A stretch of 64,000 nt of DNA from an uncultured Eubacterium sp. GTDB taxonomy: Bacteria > Bacillota > Clostridia > Lachnospirales > Lachnospiraceae. The stretch's first letter is position 1. Every line of letters begins with the position of its first letter. The translations under genes and the position numbers were made by a program. The stretch is from contig CAMEWO010000003.1 in NCBI GenBank assembly GCA_945946665.1, forward strand, positions 62,001 through 126,000. Direction: 5' to 3'. The notes under the pieces are model-generated. The model searched no databases. It was not told where the DNA came from and worked only from the letters and a program-made list of their open reading frames with translations. Shown in pieces: positions 1 to 9,471 of the stretch.

Positions 1-561
1 ACCGGAACTAACGAGTTCAGAAAGCTTGTTGAAGAGATTGCCATGCTTGAGGGCTTTGAGGCAATGGGAGATCTGGAACTTAAGGATGTTGAGATTGAGA
101 CTCCAATTGAAAAATGTATGACTCCTATGGTAGCAGGCAGAAAGCTTGCAATTGTACCAATATTAAGAGCTGGTCTTGGAATGGTTTCTGGAATTCTTGC
201 CCTTGTGCCAACTGCTAAGGTTGGACATATTGGTATGTACAGGGATGAAGAGACACATGAGCCTCATGAATATTACTGTAAGCTTCCTAATCCTATTGAG
301 GAGCGTCTTATTATAGTAACTGACCCAATGCTGGCTACAGGCGGCTCTGCTGTGGATGCCATCAACCAGATTAAGAAGCATGGTGGAAAGAAGATTAAAT
401 TCATGTGTATTATCGCAGCGCCAGAAGGCCTTGAGAAGCTTCATAAAGCTCATCCTGATGTTCAGATATATGTTGGACATCTGGACAGGGAACTTAATGA
501 GAATGCTTATATCTGCCCTGGACTTGGTGATGCGGGAGACAGAATTTTCGGAACGAAATAA
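1..561 (+). CDS. upp: Uracil phosphoribosyltransferase, 5'-truncated by window start
   Basis: Frame 1 is open from base 1 ([21 protein letters not shown]...); contains [20 protein letters not shown] and [14 protein letters not shown] motifs typical of Upp. Confidence 0.95.
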   Translation, partial: TGTNEFRKLVEEIAMLEGFEAMGDLELKDVEIETPIEKCMTPMVAGRKLAIVPILRAGLGMVSGILALVPTAKVGHIGMYRDEETHEPHEYYCKLPNPIEERLIIVTDPMLATGGSAVDAINQIKKHGGKKIKFMCIIAAPEGLEKLHKAHPDVQIYVGHLDRELNENAYICPGLGDAGDRIFGTK

Positions 562-606
562 GCTATACTTAAGGTTATGACCCCTTGAATACAGGAGGAT
601 TTGTGC

Positions 607-2013
607 ATGCAGAAGTCAGATGTGATAATTATTGGAGCAGGTCCTGGTGGAATATTTGCGGCCTATGAACTTCTAAAGATAAATAAAGATATTTCAATAA
701 CTGTGTTTGAAGCAGGACATAGTCTTGATAAAAGAAAGTGCCCTATAGATGGTGATAAGATTAAAAGCTGTATACATTGTCAGAGCTGTTCAATTATGAG
801 CGGCTTTGGCGGTGCAGGGGCATTTTCTGATGGAAAGTATAACATAACTAATGATTTTGGCGGAACCCTCTACGAGTATATAGGTAAAAAAGAAGCAATT
901 GACCTTATGAAATACGTTGATGAGATTAATATGAGTCATGGTGGTGAGGGGACAAAGCTGTATTCTACAGCAGGGACAGATATTAAAAAGGTCTGCCTGC
1001 AGAATAAGTTAAAGCTTCTGGATGCTTCAGTACGCCACCTGGGAACAGATATTAATTATGTGGTTCTTAAGAATATCTATAATGAGCTTAAAGATAAGGT
1101 AGATTTTCATTTTGATGAAGCTGCCCTTACTATTGAGAGCAGGGGTGAGGGATTTGTCATCAACACTAAGAATGATTCATATACCTGCGACAAATGTATT
1201 GTTTCAGTGGGGCGTGTTGGAAGTAAGTGGATGGAGCGGGTTTGCAAAGAACTGGATATTCCTACGAAATCCAACAGAGTCGATATCGGTGTAAGGGTTG
1301 AGCTTCCTGCGGTTATATTTTCTCATCTTACAGATGAACTTTACGAGAGTAAAATTGTCTACAGAACACACCAGTTTGAGGATAATGTACGGACCTTCTG
1401 TATGAATCCACATGGTATTGTGGTTACTGAGAATACCAACGGAATACTTACAGTTAACGGACATAGCTATGAATCTGCAGACAAGCAGACAGATAACACC
1501 AATTTTGCCCTTCTGGTGGCAAAACATTTTTCGGAGCCATTTAAAGACAGCAACGGATATGGTGAAAGTATTGCGAGACTTTCCAATATGCTTGGTGGTG
1601 GTGTAATTGTACAGAGATTCGGCGATTTAGTCAGAGGAAGACGAAGTAACGAAAAAAGAATTGCAGAGGGAATGGTAACGCCTACACTGTCTGCTACACC
1701 GGGTGATTTAAGCCTTGTTCTTCCGAAGAGAATTCTTGATGGAATTATTGAGATGATTTATGCTTTGGACAAGATTGCTCCGGGAACAGCTAATGATGAC
1801 ACTCTGCTTTATGGAGTGGAGGTTAAGTTCTACAACATGGAGGTAGAACTTAATAACAATCTGGAAAGCAGGTATAAGGGACTGTATATTATTGGAGACG
1901 GAAGTGGCGTGACTCATTCTCTGTCACATGCTTCTGCCAGTGGCGTATACGTTGCCAGGGACATTCTTGGTGAACGTGATGGAGATGGAATTTTGACAGA
2001 ATGTTTAAGGTGA
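607..2013 (+). CDS. FAD-dependent oxidoreductase
   Basis: N-terminal dinucleotide-binding motif DVIIIGAGPGGIFAAYEL; C-terminal GLYIIGDGSGVTHSLSHASASG; AGGAGG Shine-Dalgarno just upstream of ATG 607. Confidence 0.85.
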   Translation: MQKSDVIIIGAGPGGIFAAYELLKINKDISITVFEAGHSLDKRKCPIDGDKIKSCIHCQSCSIMSGFGGAGAFSDGKYNITNDFGGTLYEYIGKKEAIDLMKYVDEINMSHGGEGTKLYSTAGTDIKKVCLQNKLKLLDASVRHLGTDINYVVLKNIYNELKDKVDFHFDEAALTIESRGEGFVINTKNDSYTCDKCIVSVGRVGSKWMERVCKELDIPTKSNRVDIGVRVELPAVIFSHLTDELYESKIVYRTHQFEDNVRTFCMNPHGIVVTENTNGILTVNGHSYESADKQTDNTNFALLVAKHFSEPFKDSNGYGESIARLSNMLGGGVIVQRFGDLVRGRRSNEKRIAEGMVTPTLSATPGDLSLVLPKRILDGIIEMIYALDKIAPGTANDDTLLYGVEVKFYNMEVELNNNLESRYKGLYIIGDGSGVTHSLSHASASGVYVARDILGERDGDGILTECLR

Positions 2014-2046
2014 ATTTTCGTAATGTAACAGACGGGGGTGTGGTAT

Positions 2047-3045
2047 ATGAGTGATGTAGTGCATACAAAAGGACCATTTATCGACCTTCATGCCCATCTT
2101 GACGGTTCAATAACAGCTGATATTGCAAGAAAGCTGGCTGATGTGCAGAATATAGATATTCCCTGGGATGACACCCAGCTTGTGGATATGTTGTCTGTGC
2201 CGGAATCCTGTGAAAGCCTGAATGATTTCCTTAAGTGTTTTGAGTTTCCGCTTACACTTTTACAGACAAAGCGGGGAATAAGTGAGGCTGTATACCTTGT
2301 GTTAGAAAGTATGGAGAAAGCAGGTACTGTATATGCCGAAATAAGATTTGCACCGGCACTTCATACAAGAGAGGGACTTACGCAGGAAGAAGTTATTGAG
2401 GCTGCCCTTGAAGGGCTTAACAGAGCACATATTTTCTCTAATCTTATTCTCTGCTGTATGAGAGGTCAGGGGAATGAGGATGATAACAGACTGACGGTTG
2501 AACTTGCAAGAAAGTTTCTTGTAAGGAACAGGGGCGTGGTTGCTGTTGACCTTGCGGGAGCGGAAGCCCTGTATCCTACAGATAGTTACAGACAGCTTTT
2601 TGCTATGGTTAAGGAATATGGTATACCATTTACAATACATGCAGGAGAGGCGGCAGGACCTGAGAGTGTTAAAGCAGCAATTGAAATGGGAACTGTAAGA
2701 ATCGGACATGGCGTGAGAGCTGTATATGATAACAACATTCTTAATTTAATTAAGGAGAAGGGTATAGTTCTGGAGATGTGTCCTACAAGTAACAGGCAGA
2801 CAAGGGCTGTGGAAGATATGAGTAAATATCCTCTGGTTAAGTACCTTGATATGGGCATTAAAGTTACTGTTAACACAGATGACTGCGCCATAGAAAGGAC
2901 GGATATATCCAGGGAATTTGAATATATAAGGTCTGCTTGTGGCATTACCAGACAACAGGAGGATACGCTGTATTATAATGCTGTTGATGGTGCATTTACA
3001 GATGAGGAAACTAAAAATAAACTTAGAAAACTAATATTGCAATAA
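2047..3045 (+). CDS. add: Adenosine deaminase
   Basis: IDLHAHLDGSI, TIHAGEAAG, RIGHGVRA, CPTSN and VNTDD motifs of the adenosine/AMP deaminase family. Confidence 0.92.
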   Translation: MSDVVHTKGPFIDLHAHLDGSITADIARKLADVQNIDIPWDDTQLVDMLSVPESCESLNDFLKCFEFPLTLLQTKRGISEAVYLVLESMEKAGTVYAEIRFAPALHTREGLTQEEVIEAALEGLNRAHIFSNLILCCMRGQGNEDDNRLTVELARKFLVRNRGVVAVDLAGAEALYPTDSYRQLFAMVKEYGIPFTIHAGEAAGPESVKAAIEMGTVRIGHGVRAVYDNNILNLIKEKGIVLEMCPTSNRQTRAVEDMSKYPLVKYLDMGIKVTVNTDDCAIERTDISREFEYIRSACGITRQQEDTLYYNAVDGAFTDEETKNKLRKLILQ

Positions 3046-3085
3046 AGGATTTATTGTGATATTATATCACAAGAGTGAGGCGTGA

Positions 3086-3138
3086 GCCGCACGAAGGGGT
3101 ACACCACCGCGGGTGTAGTTCTTTCGTGCGGCTTTTTT
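3086..3138 (+). terminator. Rho-independent terminator after add
   Basis: GCCGCACGAA (3086-3095) pairs with TTCGTGCGGC (3123-3132) with further internal pairing (ACACC/GGTGT), followed by TTTTTT. Confidence 0.8.
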
Positions 3139-3141
3139 GTT

Positions 3142-3280
3142 GCAAAAACCCGGCGAGTGAAGAATGTGCTTGCACATTTCTTCATTTGCCGGGTGCAAGA
3201 ACAGCGAGAAGCTTTGCTTTGAGCTGTTCGCTTGCGGAATCAAGTAGGGGCAGCCTACTGGATTTGCAAAAACCTGACGA
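3142..3280 (+). repeat. Three consecutive hairpins in the thi operon leader
   Basis: ACCCGGCGAGTGAAGAAATGTGC-like arm with GCACATTTCTTCATTTGCCGGGT; GCAAGAACAGC/GCTGTTCGCTTGC; AATCAAGTAGG/CCTACTGGATT. TTGCAAAAACC[CT]G[GA]CGAGTGAA occurs directly repeated at both ends of the block. Confidence 0.65.
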
Positions 3281-3297
3281 GTGAAAGGAGTAAAAAA

Positions 3298-4281
3298 ATG
3301 ATTACAGTATGTGGAGAGAAAGTTGATATTGAAGAAATCGGACTTGGAGAATATCTGGATTCTAATGGTTATAACAGACAGACAATAGCTGTGGAGTGTA
3401 ATGAAGAAATGGTTTCAAGAAATGAATATGATAATTTCATTATTCATAGTGGAGATGTTGTAGAGATTGTAAGCTTTATGGGAGGAGGAGAAAATATGTG
3501 CAAAAACCCAGACTTATCAGATAAATTTGTGCTTGGAGGAAAAGAGTTTGATTCCAGATTTATTCTAGGCTCTGGCAAGTATTCACTGGATCTGATAAAA
3601 GCGGCTGTAAATAATGCTGGAGCACAGATTATTACTCTGGCGGTAAGAAGAACTAACACTAAGGATAAAGAAAACATTCTTGATTATATCCCTGAGGGAG
3701 TAACGCTGCTTCCTAATACATCTGGGGCGAGAAATGCAGAGGAGGCAGTAAGAATTGCCAGAATGGCAAGAGAATTGGGCTGCGGGGATTTTGTTAAAAT
3801 TGAGATTATGAAAGACAGCAAATACCTTCTTCCTGATAATGTTGAAACTGTGAGAGCAACCGAAATTCTTGCAAAAGAAGGATTTGTAGTGCTTCCGTAT
3901 ATGTACCCTGATTTGTATACTGCAAGAGATCTGGTTAATGCGGGGGCAGCAGCAGTTATGCCATTAGCATCACCAATAGGTTCTAATAAAGGACTTGCCA
4001 CAAAGGATTTCATACAGATACTAATTGACGAAATAGATCTTCCTGTTATTGTTGACGCAGGTATCGGAAGACCATCCCAGGCATGTGAAGCCATGGAGAT
4101 GGGAGCAGCAGCAGTTATGTCAAATACTGCAATAGCTACAGCCAGGGATATACCAGCTATGGCAAGTGCCTTTAAATATGCTATAGAAGCTGGAAGAAAA
4201 GCATATCTTGCTGGTCTGGGAAGAGTGCTGGAACGTGGCGCATCTGCGTCAGACCCGCTGACAGGATTTATAAGAGATTAA
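3298..4281 (+). CDS. thiG: ThiS-ThiG fusion (sulfur carrier + thiazole synthase); in-frame internal ThiG start at 3496
   Basis: Residues 1-65 are ThiS-like, ending [11 protein letters not shown]; no stop before the ThiG portion ([14 protein letters not shown]..., [41 protein letters not shown]). Confidence 0.9.
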   Translation: MITVCGEKVDIEEIGLGEYLDSNGYNRQTIAVECNEEMVSRNEYDNFIIHSGDVVEIVSFMGGGENMCKNPDLSDKFVLGGKEFDSRFILGSGKYSLDLIKAAVNNAGAQIITLAVRRTNTKDKENILDYIPEGVTLLPNTSGARNAEEAVRIARMARELGCGDFVKIEIMKDSKYLLPDNVETVRATEILAKEGFVVLPYMYPDLYTARDLVNAGAAAVMPLASPIGSNKGLATKDFIQILIDEIDLPVIVDAGIGRPSQACEAMEMGAAAVMSNTAIATARDIPAMASAFKYAIEAGRKAYLAGLGRVLERGASASDPLTGFIRD

Positions 4282-4359
4282 AATATAATATTATTATTGA
4301 TTTGTGCCAGAGATACATTTGCATATGGCTATGAGGTAATTCAGAAGGAGAAATATATT

Positions 4360-5613
4360 ATGGAAAATCAGTTTTTTGTTGATTCAGATAAATTAAGCCC
4401 ACAGGCTCTGGAGAAGAAGCACAGACTGGAAAATGATAAAAACAGCAGGACAGATCATATGGCTTATATGGATGGAATGGAGCAGATAAGTCCTGATATC
4501 AGAAATAAGGTAATAAGTGCCATGAATGAATATGATTATGGCAAGTATACAGCTACAGATGTTTTAAGAGCTTTAGAGAAGGATACATGTTCAGTTGAAG
4601 ATTTTAAAGCATTGCTGTCACCAGCTGCAGAACCTTTTCTTGAAAAAATGGCAGAGAAAGCAAAGTATGAGACAAGTAAACATTTTGGTAATACAGTGTA
4701 CCTGTTTACTCCTCTCTATATTGCTAATTACTGTGAGAATTACTGCGTATACTGTGGATTTAACTGCTATAACCAGATAAACCGGAAAAAGCTGAATTAT
4801 GAAGAGATTGAACATGAGATGAAGGTTATAGCTGATTCAGGAATTGAGGAAATTCTCATGCTTACAGGTGAAAGCCGTAAGGTGAGTGATGTAGAATATA
4901 TAGGCGAAGCGTGTAAGCTGGCAAGCAGATATTTTAAGAATGTTGGACTGGAAATATATCCCCTTAATTCTGATGAATACAAGTATCTTCATGAATGTGG
5001 GGCAGATTATGTAACGGTTTTCCAGGAGACATATGATTCTGATAAATACGAGACACTTCATCTCATGGGACATAAGAGAGTGTTTCCATACCGTTTTGAA
5101 GCCCAGGAAAGGGCATTGATGGGTGGCATGAGAGGTGTGGGATTTTCTGCACTATTAGGACTTGCTGACTTTAGAAAAGATGCTTTTGCAAGTGCACTTC
5201 ACGTATATTATCTTCAGCGAAAATATCCATATGCAGAGTATTCGCTGTCATGTCCAAGGCTTCGCCCCATAATTAACAACGACAGGATTAATCCTTTGGA
5301 TGTAGGTGAGAGACAGTTGTGTCAGGTTTTATGTGCATACAGGATTTTTCTGCCATATGTGGGTATTACAGTTTCCTCCCGTGAACAGAAACATTTCAGG
5401 GATGGTATTGTAAAAATTGCCGCTACTAAAGTATCAGCCGGTGTGTCAACTGGAATTGGAGACCATGAAAGCAAATATACAGGTAAGGATAATGGTAATA
5501 CTGGTGATGAGCAGTTTGAGATATCTGATGGCAGAAGCTTTGACCAGATGTATGCCGATATGACAGATGAGGGTATGCAGCCAGTCTTAAATGATTATGT
5601 ATATGTGGGCTGA
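4360..5613 (+). CDS. thiH: 2-iminoacetate synthase ThiH (radical SAM)
   Basis: CENYCVYCGFNCYN radical SAM CxxxCxxC motif; LTGESRK, SCPRLRP; adjacent to thiSG. Confidence 0.92.
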   Translation: MENQFFVDSDKLSPQALEKKHRLENDKNSRTDHMAYMDGMEQISPDIRNKVISAMNEYDYGKYTATDVLRALEKDTCSVEDFKALLSPAAEPFLEKMAEKAKYETSKHFGNTVYLFTPLYIANYCENYCVYCGFNCYNQINRKKLNYEEIEHEMKVIADSGIEEILMLTGESRKVSDVEYIGEACKLASRYFKNVGLEIYPLNSDEYKYLHECGADYVTVFQETYDSDKYETLHLMGHKRVFPYRFEAQERALMGGMRGVGFSALLGLADFRKDAFASALHVYYLQRKYPYAEYSLSCPRLRPIINNDRINPLDVGERQLCQVLCAYRIFLPYVGITVSSREQKHFRDGIVKIAATKVSAGVSTGIGDHESKYTGKDNGNTGDEQFEISDGRSFDQMYADMTDEGMQPVLNDYVYVG

Positions 5614-5732
5614 TAATCATTATTAATTCTTAATAACAAATCTATGTGCCTTTTTCCTATTTTAATTTCTCCAGTGATATCCTATGCAACGTAAGATAGT
5701 AGATAATTCTTACAGGAAGGAGATTATAGAAT

Positions 5733-5789
5733 ATGGGTACAGTAATACAATACATACTCTATCTTATGCTTGATGGTATTTTAAGCTAA
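5733..5789 (+). CDS. Putative 18-aa small hydrophobic protein (MGTVIQYILYLMLDGILS)
   Basis: ATG preceded by AGGAAGGAG at suitable spacing, in-frame TAA at 5787-5789, followed by its own terminator. Confidence 0.4.
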   Translation: MGTVIQYILYLMLDGILS

Positions 5790-5833
5790 GGTTCTGTTTA
5801 AAGGTATTATGACATTATTATAACATTATTATT

Positions 5834-5868
5834 CCGAGTGCAGCCGGTTTTCTGGCTGCACTTTTTAT
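5834..5868 (+). terminator. Rho-independent terminator
   Basis: AGTGCAGCC-ggttttct-GGCTGCACT followed by TTTT. Confidence 0.8.
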
Positions 5869-5909
5869 GTAGTGCACCTGGCTGTACATTTTTTACATTG
5901 AAATCTTTA

Positions 5910-6001
5910 TACAATCTTAATACTGACAAAGCCTTATTTATACGTCCTTTATATCAATTAAGATAGAATAAAGACGATAAAAAGGAACTGTTAAGATTGT
6001 A
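5910..6001 (+). promoter_or_regulatory. Nested inverted repeat / structured leader upstream of ktrB
   Basis: Outer arms TACAATCTTAA (5910-5920) / TTAAGATTGTA (5991-6001); inner arms TTTATACGTCCTTTAT (5937-5952) / ATAAAGACGATAAA (5968-5981). Confidence 0.5.
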
Positions 6002-6013
6002 CAGGTGTTATAT

Positions 6014-7354
6014 ATGTTTAGAAATAAAAAACAGGAACAGAGACATATCACTTCATTTCAGATTATTATTCTTGGTTTTTTGTCAATTGTTATTGTGGGT
6101 ACCATCTTGTTAATGCTCCCATTTGCTACCAGAGAGGGCAAGGGGGCATCTTTTATTGATGCTTTATTTACCGCTACCTCTGCTGTGTGTGTTACAGGAC
6201 TTGTGGTTCATGACACAGCTACATACTGGTCTGTATTTGGACAGGGGGTAATCCTTCTGCTTATACAGATTGGAGGTATGGGCATTGTGACTGTGGCTGT
6301 AGCGATGGCCTCCATATCTGGAAGAAAGATTGGTCTGATGCAGAGAAGTACCATGCAGGAGGCTATTTCTGCCCATCATATTGGAGGAATTGTGAGATTA
6401 ACCAAATTCATATTAAAGACCACGGTGATTATTGAATTTGTGGGGGCAGTATTTCTTATGCCTGTATTCTATAAAGAATTTGGTCCAGTTAAGGGAATGT
6501 GGTATTCTCTTTTCCACTCCATTTCGGCATTCTGTAATGCAGGCTTTGATCTTATTGGCGTTAAGGAGCAGTTTTCTTCTCTTACATCATATTCCTCAGG
6601 AACGATGCTTAATATTACAGTTATTGCGTTGATTGTTATAGGAGGTATCGGATTCTTAACATGGGAAGATATTAAGAATAATAAATGGCATTTTAAGAAG
6701 TACAGAATGCAGAGCAAGGTAATTTTGTCTGTATCAGTTATACTTATTATTTTTCCAGCAATATACTTTTTCTTTGGTGAGTTTAATAATCTGCCATTAA
6801 AGGATAGAATATGGTGTTCACTGTTTCAGGCTGTTACACCCCGAACTGCCGGGTTTAACACAGCAGATTTAACAGTATTAAGCCAGACAGGGCAGATGCT
6901 GATTATTATGTTAATGCTTATTGGAGGCTCGCCGGGTTCCACAGCGGGAGGTATGAAGACCACTACAATAGCGGTGTTATTTTCAACAGCCTGTTCTGTT
7001 TTCAGGAAGGAAGAATATACACATTTCTTTAATAGGCGTATTCCAGAAGGTACTGTTAAGAACGCAGCTACTATTTTTTTAATGTATATTGTTTTATTTG
7101 TTGGAGGGGGCATGGTTATTAGCAGGGTTGAGAATCTGCCTATACTGGTATCTTTGTTTGAAACGGCATCAGCCATAGGTACTGTGGGACTTACACTTGG
7201 TATTACACCATCCCTTGGACTGGTTTCTCATTTAATACTAATATGCCTTATGTTTTTTGGAAGAGTTGGAGGACTGACGTTGATATTTGCAACAATGAAC
7301 AGCAGGGCAAAGAATGGAGCTAAATATCCACAGGAAAAAATAACAGTTGGTTAA
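6014..7354 (+). CDS. ktrB: TrkH/KtrB-family potassium uptake membrane subunit
   Basis: FTATSAVCVTGL, FHSISAFCNAGFDL, TPRTAGFN and IGGSPGSTAGGMKTTT selectivity-filter repeats. Confidence 0.92.
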   Translation: MFRNKKQEQRHITSFQIIILGFLSIVIVGTILLMLPFATREGKGASFIDALFTATSAVCVTGLVVHDTATYWSVFGQGVILLLIQIGGMGIVTVAVAMASISGRKIGLMQRSTMQEAISAHHIGGIVRLTKFILKTTVIIEFVGAVFLMPVFYKEFGPVKGMWYSLFHSISAFCNAGFDLIGVKEQFSSLTSYSSGTMLNITVIALIVIGGIGFLTWEDIKNNKWHFKKYRMQSKVILSVSVILIIFPAIYFFFGEFNNLPLKDRIWCSLFQAVTPRTAGFNTADLTVLSQTGQMLIIMLMLIGGSPGSTAGGMKTTTIAVLFSTACSVFRKEEYTHFFNRRIPEGTVKNAATIFLMYIVLFVGGGMVISRVENLPILVSLFETASAIGTVGLTLGITPSLGLVSHLILICLMFFGRVGGLTLIFATMNSRAKNGAKYPQEKITVG

Positions 7355-7365
7355 TGGAGGAGTGT

Positions 7366-8013
7366 ATGAAATCTGTATTATTAATTGGTCTTGGAAGATT
7401 TGGACGTCATATTGCGTTGAAACTAAATGAAATGAACCATCAGGTAATGGCTGTAGATATTAACGAGGACAGAGTTAATGCTGTGCTGCCATACACAACT
7501 AATGCCCAGATTGGTGATGCTACACGGGAGGATTTCCTTGAGTCGCTGGGAGTTAATAATTTTGATGTGTGTATTGTGGCAATAGGAGATGATTTTCAGA
7601 GTTCTCTTGAGACAACATCACTTCTTAAAGAGCTGGGAGCAAAATATGTTGTTTCAAGGGCTGCAAGAGATGTGCATGCTAAATTCCTGTTAAGGAATGG
7701 TGCTGATGAAATTGTGTATCCAGAAAAGCAACTTGCCGCCTGGACTGCGATAAGATATACAGCGGATCATATTCTTGATTATATTGAGCTGGATAATGAG
7801 CATGCAATATTTGAAATAACAACACCTGAGAATTGGGTTGGTAAGACTGTAGGAGAAGTGGATGTACGTAACAAGCATGGAATAAATATTATGGCAATTA
7901 AGCATAATGGAGAGATGCAGCTTAATATATCATCTCAGACATGTTTTGTTAAAGGGGATTCTATTATGGTTCTTGGAAATACTAAAGACATGCAGAGGTG
8001 TTTTCATATATAA
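7366..8013 (+). CDS. ktrA: KtrA/TrkA-family potassium channel gating subunit (RCK)
   Basis: SVLLIGLGRFGRHIALKLNEMNHQVMAVDINEDRV; overlaps the ktrB operon end; GGAGG before ATG 7366. Confidence 0.92.
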   Translation: MKSVLLIGLGRFGRHIALKLNEMNHQVMAVDINEDRVNAVLPYTTNAQIGDATREDFLESLGVNNFDVCIVAIGDDFQSSLETTSLLKELGAKYVVSRAARDVHAKFLLRNGADEIVYPEKQLAAWTAIRYTADHILDYIELDNEHAIFEITTPENWVGKTVGEVDVRNKHGINIMAIKHNGEMQLNISSQTCFVKGDSIMVLGNTKDMQRCFHI

Positions 8014-8067
8014 TTTTTAATATGATTTTGACTAACTGGCTGTACTAGTATATAATGAAAATATAGC

Positions 8068-8083
8068 ACTTAATCGTTTTCGT
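8068..8083. promoter_or_regulatory. LacI-family operator candidate (ACTTAATCGTTTTCGT)
   Basis: Exact reverse complement of 13606-13621. Confidence 0.7.
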
Positions 8084-8113
8084 AAATAAACTCAGATTGG
8101 AGAAAAGTATAGT

Positions 8114-9310
8114 ATGTTAGTTGATAAGGCTAAGGATAACCTTGTTAATGGTGTTCTCCCATTCTGGATGAACCTTATGGATAAGGAATACGGCGGCTTC
8201 TATGGAGCAGTGGATTATGATCTTAAGGTTGATAAGAAGGGTGAAAAGGGGACTATTCTGGTTAGCAGAATAATGTGGCTGTTTTCCAGAGCACATATTC
8301 AGCTTGGCGATATACAATATCTTGAAACAGCACGGCATGCCTATGAGTATTTCCATCGGAACTGTTATGATAAGGAATATGGTGGACTGTACTGGTCTAC
8401 TAATTATGATGGAACACCATGTGATGTGGTTAAACATACGTATACCATGTCTTATGGCATATATGGTCTTGTGGCATACTATGAGGCAAGTGGTAATCAT
8501 GATATTCTTGATGAAGCATATGAACTGTACCATTTTATTGAGGAAAGGTGTACAGATTCAGACGGATATCTGGAAGAATTTGACAGGTTCTTTAATGTGA
8601 AGGACAATGAAAAGGTATCAGATGCTCTTGCTCCAAGAGGATTCTATGCTGACAGGACGATGAATACGCTTCTTCACCTGCTTGAGGCATACACAGAACT
8701 GTTCAGGGTTGATAATGACCCAGCCGTGAAGAACAGTGTGATTAAGCTTCTGGATTTATTTGTTAATAAAGTGTACTGCCCTGATAAGAGAAGACTGGAG
8801 GTGTTCTTTGATAAGGAATATAACAGTCTTGTGGATACACAGTCCTATGGACATGATATTGAGAGTGCATGGTTAATTGATTATGCGGTAGCTGTTCTTA
8901 AGAGTAAAGGGGCGGATGGAGATAAATCTGTCTCTGAACTTTTTGAACAAATCGGACATATGAACGATGATTTAAGAGACAGCGTATATAACAGGGCATT
9001 GAAAGACAATCGTATGACTCAAGATAATGTAGAGGGTGTGGATAATAACACAAGAGTATGGTGGGTTCACGCAGAGGCAGTTAATGGTTTCTCTAAAGGA
9101 TTTACAGAACAGCCGGATCATCCTGAATACATGGATGCAGCCATGGGTATATTGGATTATATCGAGAAGCATTTTATTGATTCCAGAAGTGGAGAGTGGT
9201 ATAACGAATTGGATGGGAAGAGTGATTTGCCTAAGCATAAAGAACTGGCTGGTCCATGGAAGTGTCCATATCACAATGGAAGAATGTGGCTTGAACTTAT
9301 GAATCTGTAG
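8114..9310 (+). CDS. AGE-family epimerase, probable cellobiose 2-epimerase
   Basis: YGGFYGAVDYD, SYGHDIESAWLI, WWVHAEAVNGF, GPWKCPYHNGRMWLEL; linked to GH94/GH1 by a shared operator. Confidence 0.82.
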   Translation: MLVDKAKDNLVNGVLPFWMNLMDKEYGGFYGAVDYDLKVDKKGEKGTILVSRIMWLFSRAHIQLGDIQYLETARHAYEYFHRNCYDKEYGGLYWSTNYDGTPCDVVKHTYTMSYGIYGLVAYYEASGNHDILDEAYELYHFIEERCTDSDGYLEEFDRFFNVKDNEKVSDALAPRGFYADRTMNTLLHLLEAYTELFRVDNDPAVKNSVIKLLDLFVNKVYCPDKRRLEVFFDKEYNSLVDTQSYGHDIESAWLIDYAVAVLKSKGADGDKSVSELFEQIGHMNDDLRDSVYNRALKDNRMTQDNVEGVDNNTRVWWVHAEAVNGFSKGFTEQPDHPEYMDAAMGILDYIEKHFIDSRSGEWYNELDGKSDLPKHKELAGPWKCPYHNGRMWLELMNL

Positions 9311-9363
9311 TTGGCAGCAGATGTTGTGTATTATAAGAACGGAAAGATACAAGGGTACACAAA

Positions 9364-9401
9364 TCAGAGCTCTTATCATGCTTGCATGATAAGAGCTCTG
9401 A
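9364..9401. terminator. Bidirectional terminator between convergent genes
   Basis: 18-bp perfect stem TCAGAGCTCTTATCATGC-TT-GCATGATAAGAGCTCTGA followed by T tract. Confidence 0.85.
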
Positions 9402-9471
9402 CCTTTTTACCTTTGTATTATCTTCTCTGGAAAAACACAACCATAGTATGCAACTGTGGTATGAAATTATG

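Noticed and set aside
3086-3138. T-box-like ACCACCGCGGGTGTAG segment
   Set aside because: Only a partial resemblance to the T-box antiterminator; no specifier stem and the downstream genes are thiamine synthesis. Better explained as a terminator after add.
5870-6010. ydaO (c-di-AMP) riboswitch upstream of ktrB
   Set aside because: Conserved ydaO sequence elements not recognised; only the nested inverted repeat is supported.
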